Assembly (NCBI RefSeq): GCF_010500965.1
Contig: NZ_QVMI01000001.1
Span: forward strand, 246,442 to 310,441
DNA: 64,000 nt
Direction: 5' to 3'
From: Bacteroides sp. 51
GTDB lineage: Bacteria; Bacteroidota; Bacteroidia; Bacteroidales; Bacteroidaceae
A program made the position numbers and the translations under genes. Shown piece after piece: positions 34,735 to 43,158 of this stretch. Each line of letters starts with the position of its first letter. The stretch's first letter is position 1. The notes under the pieces are model-generated. The model had not been told where the DNA came from, did no database searches, and saw only the letters and a list, made by a program, of their open reading frames with translations.

Positions 34735-37533
34735 ATGGACGAAAACCACAAACTTTTCCTTTTAGATGCTTATGCACTCATATATAGAGCCTATTATGCA
34801 TTCATCAAAAATCCACGGATTACCTCAAAGGGCTTCAACACATCTGCCATACTCGGATTTGTGAATACCTTGGAAGATGTTTTAAAGAAGGAAAATCCTA
34901 CACATATTGGAATCGCTTTTGACCCGGCCGGACCGACATTCAGACACGAAGCATACGAACATTATAAAGCGCAACGGGAAGAAACTCCGGAAGCCATCCG
35001 ACTATCGGTTCCGATCATAAAAGATATTATCCGGGCATACAATATTCCAATTCTGGAGGTTCCGGGTTACGAAGCTGATGATGTGATCGGTACGCTGGCA
35101 ACCCAAGCCGGTAAACAAGGTATCACTACCTATATGATGACCCCCGATAAAGACTATGCCCAGTTGGTGACAGACAATGTATTTATCTACCGTCCCAAGT
35201 ATGGAGACAAAGAGTTTGAAGTGATGGGACCGGAAAAGGTAAAAGAGAAATATAACATTGAATCTCCTTGCCAGATTATTGATATGCTTGGACTCATGGG
35301 CGACGCCTCCGATAACATTCCGGGTTGTCCGGGGGTGGGAGAGAAAACTGCTCAGAAACTAATTGCCGAATTTGGCAGCATTGAAAATCTGCTGGAACAT
35401 ACCGATCAACTAAAAGGTGCATTAAAAACCAAAGTGGAGTCGAGTAAGGAAATGATCACCTTCTCAAAATTCCTGGCTACAATCAAAATTGATGTTCCGA
35501 TCGAACTTGATATGGATGCACTTGTTCGTGAAGAAATAAAAGAAGAGGAACTTCGGAAGATTTTCGAGGAGTTGGAGTTTCGAACGTTGGCCGACCGAAT
35601 TTTCAAGAAAGAGGCTAAGCCAGCCGCCAACATCCAAAAACAAGTCCAAAGTGGCCCAACTCAAGGCGATCTCTTTGGATTTTTTGCGGCCGAAGGGACG
35701 GAAGAAGCAAATTTTGGAAATCTGGCGCGTTTAGATTCTTTGAACTATGACTATCAACTCGTTGATAATGAAGAGAAAAGGCTGTCATTAGTTCAAAAAT
35801 TGCTGACAACAGAAGTTTTTGCTCTAGATACGGAAACCACTGGTATGGACCCGATCGAGAGCGAATTGGTGGGAATGAGCTTCAGTTTTGCCGAAAACCA
35901 GGCATTCTATGTTCCGGTTCCTGCAAACCAGGAAGAAACCTTAAAAATCGTAAAAGAGTTCCAACCTGTCTTTGAAAATGAAAAATCGCTCAAGGTTGGG
36001 CAAAATATAAAATACGATATGTTGATCCTACAAAATTATGGAATCAACATCAAAGGCAAACTTTTCGATACGATGATTGCCCACTATGTCATTCAACCCG
36101 AACTTAGACATGGAATGGACTATCTTGCGGAAGTCTACCTCAATTACCATACGATACATATTGATGAATTGATCGGCCCGAAGGGAAAGAACCAAAAAAA
36201 CATGCGCGACCTCTCTCCCACCGATGTGTATCTTTATGCATGCGAAGATGCGGACGTTACCTTAAAGCTCAAAAACATACTGGAAGAGGAATTAAAGAAG
36301 TATGGTGCGGAAGACCTTTTCTATAACATCGAAATGCCGCTGGTGCCTGTATTGGCTTATATGGAGAGCAACGGAGTCCGACTGGATACGGAGGCTTTGA
36401 AACAATCATCAATATATTTCAGCAATAAAGTAGTTGAAATTGAAAAAGAAATCTATGCACTTGCAGGCGAAGAATTCAACATTGCTTCGCCCAAACAAGT
36501 AGGTGAAATATTGTTCGATAAACTGAAGATTGTAGAGAAAGCCAAGAAGACAAAAACGGGTCAGTACACTACTTCGGAAGAGGTACTGGAAAGTCTCCGA
36601 GGGAAACATGAAATTATTGGAAAGATTCTGGAACATAGAGGTTTAAAGAAACTTCTGGGTACCTATATTGATGCACTTCCACTGTTGATCAATCCGCGTA
36701 CGGGAAGGGTCCATACCTCATTCAATCAAACCGTAACTTCTACCGGCCGATTGAGTTCGAGCAACCCGAATTTGCAAAATATCCCTATCCGCGATGAAGA
36801 AGGGAAAGAGATACGAAAAGCCTTTATCCCGGATGACGATTGTCTGTTCTTTTCGGCAGACTACTCGCAAATCGAGCTACGCATCATGGCGCACCTTAGT
36901 GAGGATAAAAATATGATTGATGCCTTCTTGAGCGGACATGATATCCATGCAGCAACGGCTGCCAAAATATATAAAATAGATATTAAAGACGTGACATCGG
37001 ATATGCGTCGCAAGGCGAAAACGGCAAACTTTGGTATTATTTACGGTATATCTGTATTCGGACTTGCCGAACGGATGAACGTGGACCGGAAAGAAGCAAA
37101 AGAGCTTATTGATGGTTACTTCGAGACGTATCCGCAAGTGAAAACTTACATGGATCAAAGCATTACAGTAGCTCAGGAAACTGGTTATGTGGAAACCATT
37201 TTCCATCGTAAACGCTATCTGCCGGATATCAATTCCAGAAATGCCGTAGTCAGAGGATATGCCGAACGAAATGCGATCAATGCGCCTATCCAAGGCAGTG
37301 CGGCAGATATTATTAAGGTAGCGATGATTCGTATCTACAAGCGGTTCCAGGCAGAAGGGATCAAAGCAAAAATGATTCTTCAGGTACACGATGAATTGAA
37401 TTTTAGTGTGCCCATCGAAGAAAAAGAGCAGGTAGAAAGGATTGTGATTGAAGAAATGGAAAATGCATACCGGATGCATGTGCCATTGAAAGCAGACTGC
37501 GACTGGGGAAAAAACTGGCTGGAAGCACATTAA
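34735..37533 (+). CDS. polA: DNA polymerase I
   Basis: Repair and Okazaki-fragment polymerase with three domains, all apparently intact. The 5' nuclease is at residues 1-290 (LLDAYALIYRAYYAF, GYEADDVIGTLA, TPDKDYAQLV, LMGDASDNIPG). The 3'-5' exonuclease has DTETTGMDP, NIKYDMLIL and ACEDADVTLKL. The polymerase has TGRLSSSNPNLQNIPIR, FSADYSQIELR (motif A), RRKAKTANFGIIYG (motif B) and QVHDELNF (motif C). 932 residues, normal. A short hairpin (ACCAAT/ATTGGT) lies just before the ATG. Confidence 0.97.
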   Translation: MDENHKLFLLDAYALIYRAYYAFIKNPRITSKGFNTSAILGFVNTLEDVLKKENPTHIGIAFDPAGPTFRHEAYEHYKAQREETPEAIRLSVPIIKDIIRAYNIPILEVPGYEADDVIGTLATQAGKQGITTYMMTPDKDYAQLVTDNVFIYRPKYGDKEFEVMGPEKVKEKYNIESPCQIIDMLGLMGDASDNIPGCPGVGEKTAQKLIAEFGSIENLLEHTDQLKGALKTKVESSKEMITFSKFLATIKIDVPIELDMDALVREEIKEEELRKIFEELEFRTLADRIFKKEAKPAANIQKQVQSGPTQGDLFGFFAAEGTEEANFGNLARLDSLNYDYQLVDNEEKRLSLVQKLLTTEVFALDTETTGMDPIESELVGMSFSFAENQAFYVPVPANQEETLKIVKEFQPVFENEKSLKVGQNIKYDMLILQNYGINIKGKLFDTMIAHYVIQPELRHGMDYLAEVYLNYHTIHIDELIGPKGKNQKNMRDLSPTDVYLYACEDADVTLKLKNILEEELKKYGAEDLFYNIEMPLVPVLAYMESNGVRLDTEALKQSSIYFSNKVVEIEKEIYALAGEEFNIASPKQVGEILFDKLKIVEKAKKTKTGQYTTSEEVLESLRGKHEIIGKILEHRGLKKLLGTYIDALPLLINPRTGRVHTSFNQTVTSTGRLSSSNPNLQNIPIRDEEGKEIRKAFIPDDDCLFFSADYSQIELRIMAHLSEDKNMIDAFLSGHDIHAATAAKIYKIDIKDVTSDMRRKAKTANFGIIYGISVFGLAERMNVDRKEAKELIDGYFETYPQVKTYMDQSITVAQETGYVETIFHRKRYLPDINSRNAVVRGYAERNAINAPIQGSAADIIKVAMIRIYKRFQAEGIKAKMILQVHDELNFSVPIEEKEQVERIVIEEMENAYRMHVPLKADCDWGKNWLEAH

Positions 37534-37607
37534 AAAAAGAAGAGAGCATTAAAACTAAAATCATTCTAACAAAAGGAGTGAAAGTCACTCATTATATTTT
37601 AGTCACA

Positions 37608-37712
37608 CTGAGAAGCTTTCTCAGCTATACTGAGAAAGTTTCTCAATGGTGCTGAGAAAGTTGCTCAATGGCAATGGGAAAGTTGCTCAATGAGAGCGTG
37701 AAAGTTTCTCAA
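37608..37712. repeat. 22-nt array of palindromic TGAGAAAGTTTCTCA units
   Basis: Five units start at 37608, 37630, 37652, 37674 and 37696, exactly 22 nt apart. Each is centred on a near-palindrome such as TGAGAAAGTTTCTCA, TGAGAAAGTTGCTCA or TGGGAAAGTTGCTCA, with changing bases between. A related palindrome, GAGTGAAAGTCACTC (37576-37590), precedes them out of phase. The array lies between the convergent polA and BNR genes and fills most of the gap. Confidence 0.85.
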
Positions 37713-37780
37713 TTACCCAAAGCTAGAATCTCTGCCGCACATAAGTTCTTTGCGGCAGAATGAACCGTTAAAGCTGATCC

Positions 37781-39076
37781 CTATTCCTTCTTTACATACA
37801 ATACATAAACCACCTGTGGTTCCGTCTCAACAGCCTTTTCTCCATCGCCCTGACGAGTTTTTTGTACAAATAAATGTAATTGTTTTTTCTGTTTCCAAAG
37901 TTCCGTATCATAGGTAGGCTCCCAGGCATCAACAGAAAAACCCGTCAAGTCAGCAACTTCCCATTTACCCGATGCCACGCGGTCTGTATATGCCACCGAC
38001 ACCTTACTGCCACGCTCCTCATCACGAAAAATATACCAAATCCTTTCATCGTCAACCGCTATTCTGGGCCGGGCAATAGGAATCATTTTGGTGCCCCCGC
38101 CAACCAATGAGAACGGAGTTTTACGCTCCATCACCCGACGGTTATTCCACCCCTCTCCATCATGCCAGATGATACGATACTGAGGGACCTCACTGTCCTG
38201 ATCGCGCCAATACGTAGCAATATAAGGATTACCAGCAGCATTCGCCCCCATACTAGTCTGATTAATAAGCTCCGAATTCTGAGGTATCCGGCAAGCATAT
38301 TCCGCATTGGCCAACGTAATAGGAAGTTCATATTTTTCACCATTCGTTTTATACCAGGTCATGCCGTTATCAAAAGAACGCGCATAACACATATCATGAT
38401 TGGTTTCTACCATCCACGTTTCCCGCCAAACCCAGGACAGGTGAATGGTACCCTTCTCGTCGACATAAAGCTGCCAATAAGCATTGCGCCGGTCTTCCCC
38501 ATCAATCAGAACATCCTGCACACGCGTCCACTTCTGATCCTGAAGCAAATAGCGATTCATTACCAGATTTCCCCTACCCGACGAACCGGAACGATAAACA
38601 AACAACAAATCGCCATTCGCCAAAGCATAGAATTCCGGATAGGTCACGTTTCCTTCATCATCGCCCGTCATCGGGATTTTCTCTCCCAACTCTAAAGAAA
38701 ACGGAGCCACGCTACGACAATAATTAAGCGGATGACCATGATGATCGAAAGATACATGTAAATATCCATCACCATCTACCATCAGACTGATGATGTTATG
38801 AGCATCTTTACAATTGCCCTTATAAGCCGAACGCTTCAACTCCCATTGCGCATTTCCTAATTTGCGCTTCCCAAGAACAAGGTACTCGTCAGGATCGTAA
38901 AAAGCCACGAACTGCGTATCCCCGAAAGTCACCAAAGAGTTATTACGGAACACCGTTGTATTGACCGAAGTATGACTATACCCCTCTCCTACCCGGATCA
39001 GACCTGTTGAACACGACTGCAATAGAAATATACAGAACAAACATACACCCGGAATTATTACTTTTGATTTCATCAA
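37781..39076 (-). CDS. BNR-repeat lipoprotein (BNR_4 type)
   Basis: A 431-residue surface lipoprotein with the lipobox LLQSC (Cys about residue 22) after a hydrophobic helix. The body is a predicted beta-propeller with BNR/Asp-box-like turns: CKDAHNIISLMVDGDGYLHVSFDHHGHPLNYCRS, DEKGTIHLSWVWRETW and ARSFDNGMTWYKTNGE. The His-rich loop SFDHHGHPLNY resembles BNR_4 family proteins, a group that includes polysaccharide lyases and rhamnosidase-type hydrolases, so a glycan target is possible but the activity is not proved. It stands alone; no SusC/D genes are adjacent. Confidence 0.82.
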   Translation of the reverse strand: MMKSKVIIPGVCLFCIFLLQSCSTGLIRVGEGYSHTSVNTTVFRNNSLVTFGDTQFVAFYDPDEYLVLGKRKLGNAQWELKRSAYKGNCKDAHNIISLMVDGDGYLHVSFDHHGHPLNYCRSVAPFSLELGEKIPMTGDDEGNVTYPEFYALANGDLLFVYRSGSSGRGNLVMNRYLLQDQKWTRVQDVLIDGEDRRNAYWQLYVDEKGTIHLSWVWRETWMVETNHDMCYARSFDNGMTWYKTNGEKYELPITLANAEYACRIPQNSELINQTSMGANAAGNPYIATYWRDQDSEVPQYRIIWHDGEGWNNRRVMERKTPFSLVGGGTKMIPIARPRIAVDDERIWYIFRDEERGSKVSVAYTDRVASGKWEVADLTGFSVDAWEPTYDTELWKQKKQLHLFVQKTRQGDGEKAVETEPQVVYVLYVKKE

Positions 39077-39124
39077 GCTTTAAATTGAACAGTAAAACAA
39101 CGATAAAAATAAGGATATATTAGC

Positions 39125-39132
39125 TATCTTTG
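39125..39132 (+). promoter_or_regulatory. -7 promoter element of ychF
   Basis: TATCTTTG matches TAnnTTTG and lies 39 bases before the ATG at 39172. Confidence 0.55.
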
Positions 39133-39171
39133 CACCCAATAATGAATAATTTTTAAAACGTAAACTGATTA

Positions 39172-40275
39172 ATGGCTTTACAATGTGGTATTGTCGGATT
39201 ACCAAACGTAGGTAAGTCGACCCTTTTCAACTGCCTATCCAACGCCAAAGCGCAGGCAGCAAATTTCCCCTTTTGTACAATCGAACCGAATGTCGGAGTG
39301 ATTACCGTACCCGACGAACGTTTAAATAAACTGGCCGAACTGGTTCACCCGCAACGAATAGTACCTACAACAGTAGAGATTGTAGATATCGCCGGACTCG
39401 TAAAAGGAGCCAGCAAAGGCGAAGGCCTTGGAAATAAATTCCTTGCCAACATCCGCGAAACAGATGCTATTCTGCACGTACTACGCTGCTTTGACGACGA
39501 GAATGTAACCCATGTTGATGGCAGTGTAAACCCCGTCCGCGATAAAGAAATCATTGACTACGAATTGCAGCTTAAAGACCTCGATACAATCGAAACCCGC
39601 ATTCAACGGGTGCAAAAACAAGCTCAAACCGGGGGAGATAAGAACGCCAAACAAACATACGATGTACTTGTACGCTTCAAAGAAGCCCTTGAACAAGGCA
39701 AATCGGCACGTACCGTTCAGTTTGAAACCAAAGACGAACAGAAAATAGCCAAGGAGTTATTCCTTCTCACCAGCAAACCAGTAATGTATGTCTGCAATGT
39801 AGACGAAGCAAGTGCTGTAAAAGGAAATAAATACGTCGACATGGTTCGCGAAGCTGTAAAAGAAGAAAATGCAGAAATCCTGGTCGTGGCAGCTAAAACC
39901 GAATCGGATATCGCAGAACTGGAAACATACGAAGACCGCCAGATGTTCCTTGAAGAAATCGGACTGGAAGAATCGGGCGTAGCACGTTTAATCAAATCTG
40001 CTTATAAACTTCTGAATCTGGAAACATACTTCACCGCCGGTGTGCAGGAAGTACGCGCATGGACTTACCTGAAAGGTAGCAAAGCCCCTCAATGCGCCGG
40101 AGTAATCCACACCGACTTTGAAAAAGGATTCATCCGTGCCGAAGTCATCAAATTCGACGACTTCATCCAATACGGCTCCGAGGCTGCTGTAAAAGAAGCC
40201 GGAAAAATGGGCGTAGAAGGCAAAGAATACGTCGCACAAGACGGCGACATCATGCACTTCCGCTTTAATGTATAA
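39172..40275 (+). CDS. ychF: Ribosome-binding ATPase YchF
   Basis: An Obg-family P-loop protein that prefers ATP and binds ribosomes. The P-loop is [14 protein letters not shown]. The switch region has [21 protein letters not shown], and the family-specific motif in place of NKxD is VCNVDE. The C-terminal TGS-like domain includes [38 protein letters not shown]. 367 residues, normal. Confidence 0.96.
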   Translation: MALQCGIVGLPNVGKSTLFNCLSNAKAQAANFPFCTIEPNVGVITVPDERLNKLAELVHPQRIVPTTVEIVDIAGLVKGASKGEGLGNKFLANIRETDAILHVLRCFDDENVTHVDGSVNPVRDKEIIDYELQLKDLDTIETRIQRVQKQAQTGGDKNAKQTYDVLVRFKEALEQGKSARTVQFETKDEQKIAKELFLLTSKPVMYVCNVDEASAVKGNKYVDMVREAVKEENAEILVVAAKTESDIAELETYEDRQMFLEEIGLEESGVARLIKSAYKLLNLETYFTAGVQEVRAWTYLKGSKAPQCAGVIHTDFEKGFIRAEVIKFDDFIQYGSEAAVKEAGKMGVEGKEYVAQDGDIMHFRFNV

Positions 40276-40279
40276 CTCA

Positions 40280-40407
40280 GTAGCTAGAAGCTAGAAGTTA
40301 GTAGCTAGGTTAATGGAGTGATTTCACATAGTAAATACAAAACCTAGCTACTTACTACTAACTTCTAACTACTAACTTCTAACTTCTAACTACTAACTTC
40401 TAACTAC
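40280..40407. repeat. Heptamer array with inverted partner (AACTTCT/AACTACT type)
   Basis: The left arm (40280-40310) reads in 7-nt units TAGCTAG, AAGCTAG, AAGTTAG, TAGCTAG. The right arm (40341-40407) reads CTAGCTA, then AACTTCT and AACTACT units to the end. The arms are complementary around a 30-nt loop. The array ends 3 bases before the panE ATG, so it occupies the whole 5' leader. Confidence 0.85.
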
Positions 40408-40410
40408 CGA

Positions 40411-41337
40411 ATGAAATATCTTGTTGCAGGAACAGGAGGCGTAGGAGGCAGCATAGCTGCCTTTCTCGCACTAGCAGGAAAAGATGTGACTTGCATAGCC
40501 CGCGGGTCACACCTGGAAGCTATTCAAAAGAATGGATTGAAACTGATATCCGGTTTGAAAGGCGAACATATTATTCCGATAAACGCTTGTACCGCAGAGG
40601 AATATACAGGAAAGGCCGATGTTATTTTCGTTTGCGTCAAAGGATATTCAATCGACTCCATCATACAGCTTATTGACAGAGCTGCGCACGAAAACACCAT
40701 CGTTATTCCTATCCTCAATGTATACGGCACCGGACCTAAATTGCAGCGACTTGTTCCACGTGTAACGGTGTTGGACGGTTGCATCTACATCGTTGGCTTT
40801 ATCTCCAATCCAGGCGAAATCACCCAAATGGGAACCATCTTCCGCATGGTATATGGAGCACATAAAGGCACCATAGTTCCTCCGGGAACAATGGAAGCCG
40901 TACAAAACGACTTGCAGGAAAGTGGTATAAAAGCCGAAATATCACCCGATATAAACCGCGATACGTTTATCAAATGGTCTTTCATATCAGCCATGGCATG
41001 TACAGGCGCTTATTACGACGCTCCTATGGGCGAAGGACAGAAACCCGGAGCATTCCGTGATACATTTACCGGATTATCCCGCGAAAGTGCCGGATTGGGC
41101 AAAAAACTAGGCATTTCGTTCGATGAAGACCTGGTAAGCTATAACCTGAAAGTTTTAGATAAGCTGGCTCCCGAAAGCACAGCATCCATGCAAAAAGATC
41201 TTGCCCGTGGCCATGATTCGGAAATCCAGGGCCTACTATTCGATATGATTGATACAGCACGCGAACATGGAGTTGAAACTCCTACCTACGAAATGGTAGC
41301 CAGCAAGTTCAGAGACAGAAACAATAAATCAAACTAA
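40411..41337 (+). CDS. panE: 2-dehydropantoate 2-reductase
   Basis: Ketopantoate reductase of the pantothenate/CoA pathway, NADPH-dependent. The N-terminal Rossmann motif is VAGTGGVGGSIAA, followed by VIFVCVKGYS. KWSFISAMACTGAYYDAPMGE holds the catalytic Lys region, and the C-terminal segment ASMQKDLARGHDSEIQGL is typical of the family. 308 residues, normal. It is likely co-transcribed with lgt, which starts 12 bases after its stop. Confidence 0.92.
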   Translation: MKYLVAGTGGVGGSIAAFLALAGKDVTCIARGSHLEAIQKNGLKLISGLKGEHIIPINACTAEEYTGKADVIFVCVKGYSIDSIIQLIDRAAHENTIVIPILNVYGTGPKLQRLVPRVTVLDGCIYIVGFISNPGEITQMGTIFRMVYGAHKGTIVPPGTMEAVQNDLQESGIKAEISPDINRDTFIKWSFISAMACTGAYYDAPMGEGQKPGAFRDTFTGLSRESAGLGKKLGISFDEDLVSYNLKVLDKLAPESTASMQKDLARGHDSEIQGLLFDMIDTAREHGVETPTYEMVASKFRDRNNKSN

Positions 41338-41349
41338 ATAATTAGTTAT

Positions 41350-42213
41350 ATGGATAAACTATTGTTATACATCAACTGGAATCCGGAGACGGAATTCCTT
41401 AACCTTTTCGGTATTTCAGTCAGATATTATGGATTATTTTGGGTGATTGGTATTGCATTGGCCTATTTCATTGTACGATACCTCTACAAAGACAAAAAAA
41501 TAGATGAAAAGATCTTTGATCCTCTTTTCATTTACTGCTTCTTCGGTATCCTGATCGGCTCACGCCTGGGACACTGTATATTCTATCAACCCGATTACTA
41601 CTTTAGTAGTCTTAATCACTTCATAGAAATGCTTCTCCCCATCCATTTCCTTCCGGATGGAAACTGGAAATTTGTAGGCTATGCAGGGCTGGCAAGCCAT
41701 GGAGGAACGGTAGGTTTAGCCATTGCGTTACTACTTTATGCTCGCAAAGTAAAGATGAATTTCATGGATGTGTTGGATATGGTGGCTATCGCTACTCCAA
41801 TAACAGCTTGTTTCATTCGTTTGGCCAACCTGATGAATTCAGAGATCATCGGACACCCAACTACTATGCCCTGGGCATTTGTGTTTGAAAGTGTAGACAA
41901 TGTTGCACGCCATCCGGCACAGCTTTACGAAGCTATTGCTTACTTTGTCTTGTTTCTGATCATGATATTCTTGTATAAGAACTACGGCAAGAAGGTACAC
42001 CGCGGATTCTTCTTTGGCCTTTGCCTGACGTACATCTTTACCTTCCGCTTCTTTATTGAATATCTCAAAGAAAACCAGGTAGATTTCGAGCAAGGCATGT
42101 TATTCAATATGGGCCAATTGCTAAGTGTTCCTATTGTTATTATTGGTCTAATCAGCTTATTTTCAGGAAAGAAACTGGATAAGATGAATCCTCCTTTACA
42201 TCAAAAGAAGTAA
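41350..42213 (+). CDS. lgt: Prolipoprotein diacylglyceryl transferase
   Basis: Inner-membrane enzyme that attaches diacylglycerol to the lipobox Cys of lipoproteins, needed for the several lipoproteins in this window. Multi-spanning, with the conserved [23 protein letters not shown] (active-site His) and [25 protein letters not shown] (Lgt signature, with Arg and Asn). 287 residues, normal. It ends at a strong terminator. Confidence 0.95.
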   Translation: MDKLLLYINWNPETEFLNLFGISVRYYGLFWVIGIALAYFIVRYLYKDKKIDEKIFDPLFIYCFFGILIGSRLGHCIFYQPDYYFSSLNHFIEMLLPIHFLPDGNWKFVGYAGLASHGGTVGLAIALLLYARKVKMNFMDVLDMVAIATPITACFIRLANLMNSEIIGHPTTMPWAFVFESVDNVARHPAQLYEAIAYFVLFLIMIFLYKNYGKKVHRGFFFGLCLTYIFTFRFFIEYLKENQVDFEQGMLFNMGQLLSVPIVIIGLISLFSGKKLDKMNPPLHQKK

Positions 42214-42224
42214 ATTACAACCAT

Positions 42225-42269
42225 AAAAAAAGAGCGGAAAACCAGTTACTGATTTTCCGCTCTTTTTTT
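42225..42269. terminator. Bidirectional terminator after lgt
   Basis: A perfect 17-bp stem (42225-42241 with 42253-42269) with AGAGCGGAAAA in the left arm, flanked by A and T runs, around an 11-nt loop. It serves lgt and the convergent gene on the minus strand. Confidence 0.9.
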
Positions 42270-42277
42270 ATAATCAA

Positions 42278-43003
42278 TTAGAATTCAAATCCGAATTTTA
42301 CATTAAAACCGCTTGTATCTGTTACATCATCATAATACCCATATTCATACTCTTGATAAGAGAAACCTAATGTAAGATTCAAAGCCATTTTATTTACCAA
42401 TTTAAAACGGGCGCCCAGTCCGACATAAGCATATCCGCCTTCCAAATCACCAACAGAATAACCTACTCTGACATCAGTAAATGGAGTTACTTTCTTATTC
42501 ATAAAATTAGCTCTGAAATTAGCAAATATAGGCATTGTATAAAGGTCAGTTTCATCATCATGATAATAATGATAAGCTATACCACCCCCAACAAATAAAT
42601 AGTTATTAAACTGATATCCATGGCTGGTACTCATTTCTATACGGTCTTCATATTCATCAGCGAACGTATATCCCATATCAATAAAACCCTTATAACCGCG
42701 CAATGTTTTATTGCTTGGAGTAGCAGTAATGGTACGGGAATAGTTCCGGGAATTATTCCGATTGTAAGTTCTTTCCTGTACAACGGGCTCTTCTCTTGTC
42801 ATTTTTTCTACGTCAGAGATGTTATATACAAAGACACTACCATCAGCAGTTCTAATCTTTAAAGATTGATTAGGGACTTGCTCAATAATTATCCCCCGGA
42901 TCATACTTCCGTTTTTCAAATAAACTACATCAATCAGGTTATTCTGAGAATAACAGAAGGAAGAAATAAAAAGTGAAATTAATAATATAAAAAGCTGTTT
43001 CAT
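42278..43003 (-). CDS. Outer-membrane beta-barrel protein
   Basis: A 241-residue exported protein. The signal peptide K-Q-L-F-I-L-L-I-S-L-F-I-S-S-F-C-Y-S starts at the ATG at 43003. A small domain follows (DVVYLKNGSMIRGIIIEQVPNQSLKIRTADGSVFVY), a pattern often seen ahead of barrels in Bacteroidetes. The rest alternates in short beta-strands ending in an aromatic residue (G-F-N-V-K-F-G-F-E-F at the C-terminus), as expected for an outer-membrane barrel. No ligand can be named. A possible -7 motif (TATATTTG, minus strand) is at 43061-43068. Confidence 0.8.
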   Translation of the reverse strand: MKQLFILLISLFISSFCYSQNNLIDVVYLKNGSMIRGIIIEQVPNQSLKIRTADGSVFVYNISDVEKMTREEPVVQERTYNRNNSRNYSRTITATPSNKTLRGYKGFIDMGYTFADEYEDRIEMSTSHGYQFNNYLFVGGGIAYHYYHDDETDLYTMPIFANFRANFMNKKVTPFTDVRVGYSVGDLEGGYAYVGLGARFKLVNKMALNLTLGFSYQEYEYGYYDDVTDTSGFNVKFGFEF

Positions 43004-43130
43004 AGAGTAATAAGTAAATTTAAAACTTAAGTTCATTAAATCACGTGAATAATATAAGTACAAATATAAGGCTATTAATAGATACAGCAATAAAAATGCC
43101 AACAAATACAACTATAAAAGGGATATACTC

Positions 43131-43154
43131 GTAGGGGCGGTTCGCGAACCGCCC
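43131..43154. repeat. GGGCGGTTCGCGAACCGCCC palindrome, copy 5
   Basis: A GTAGG-flanked copy on the left, ending 4 bases before the stop of the minus-strand mutS, so it forms the 3' hairpin of the mutS message. Confidence 0.75.
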
Positions 43155-43158
43155 AATA

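Noticed and set aside
40752-40767. A second parS-like site, TGTTCCACGTGTAACG, inside panE
   Set aside because: It departs from the consensus at two fixed positions and lies in a conserved coding stretch, so it is most likely chance.
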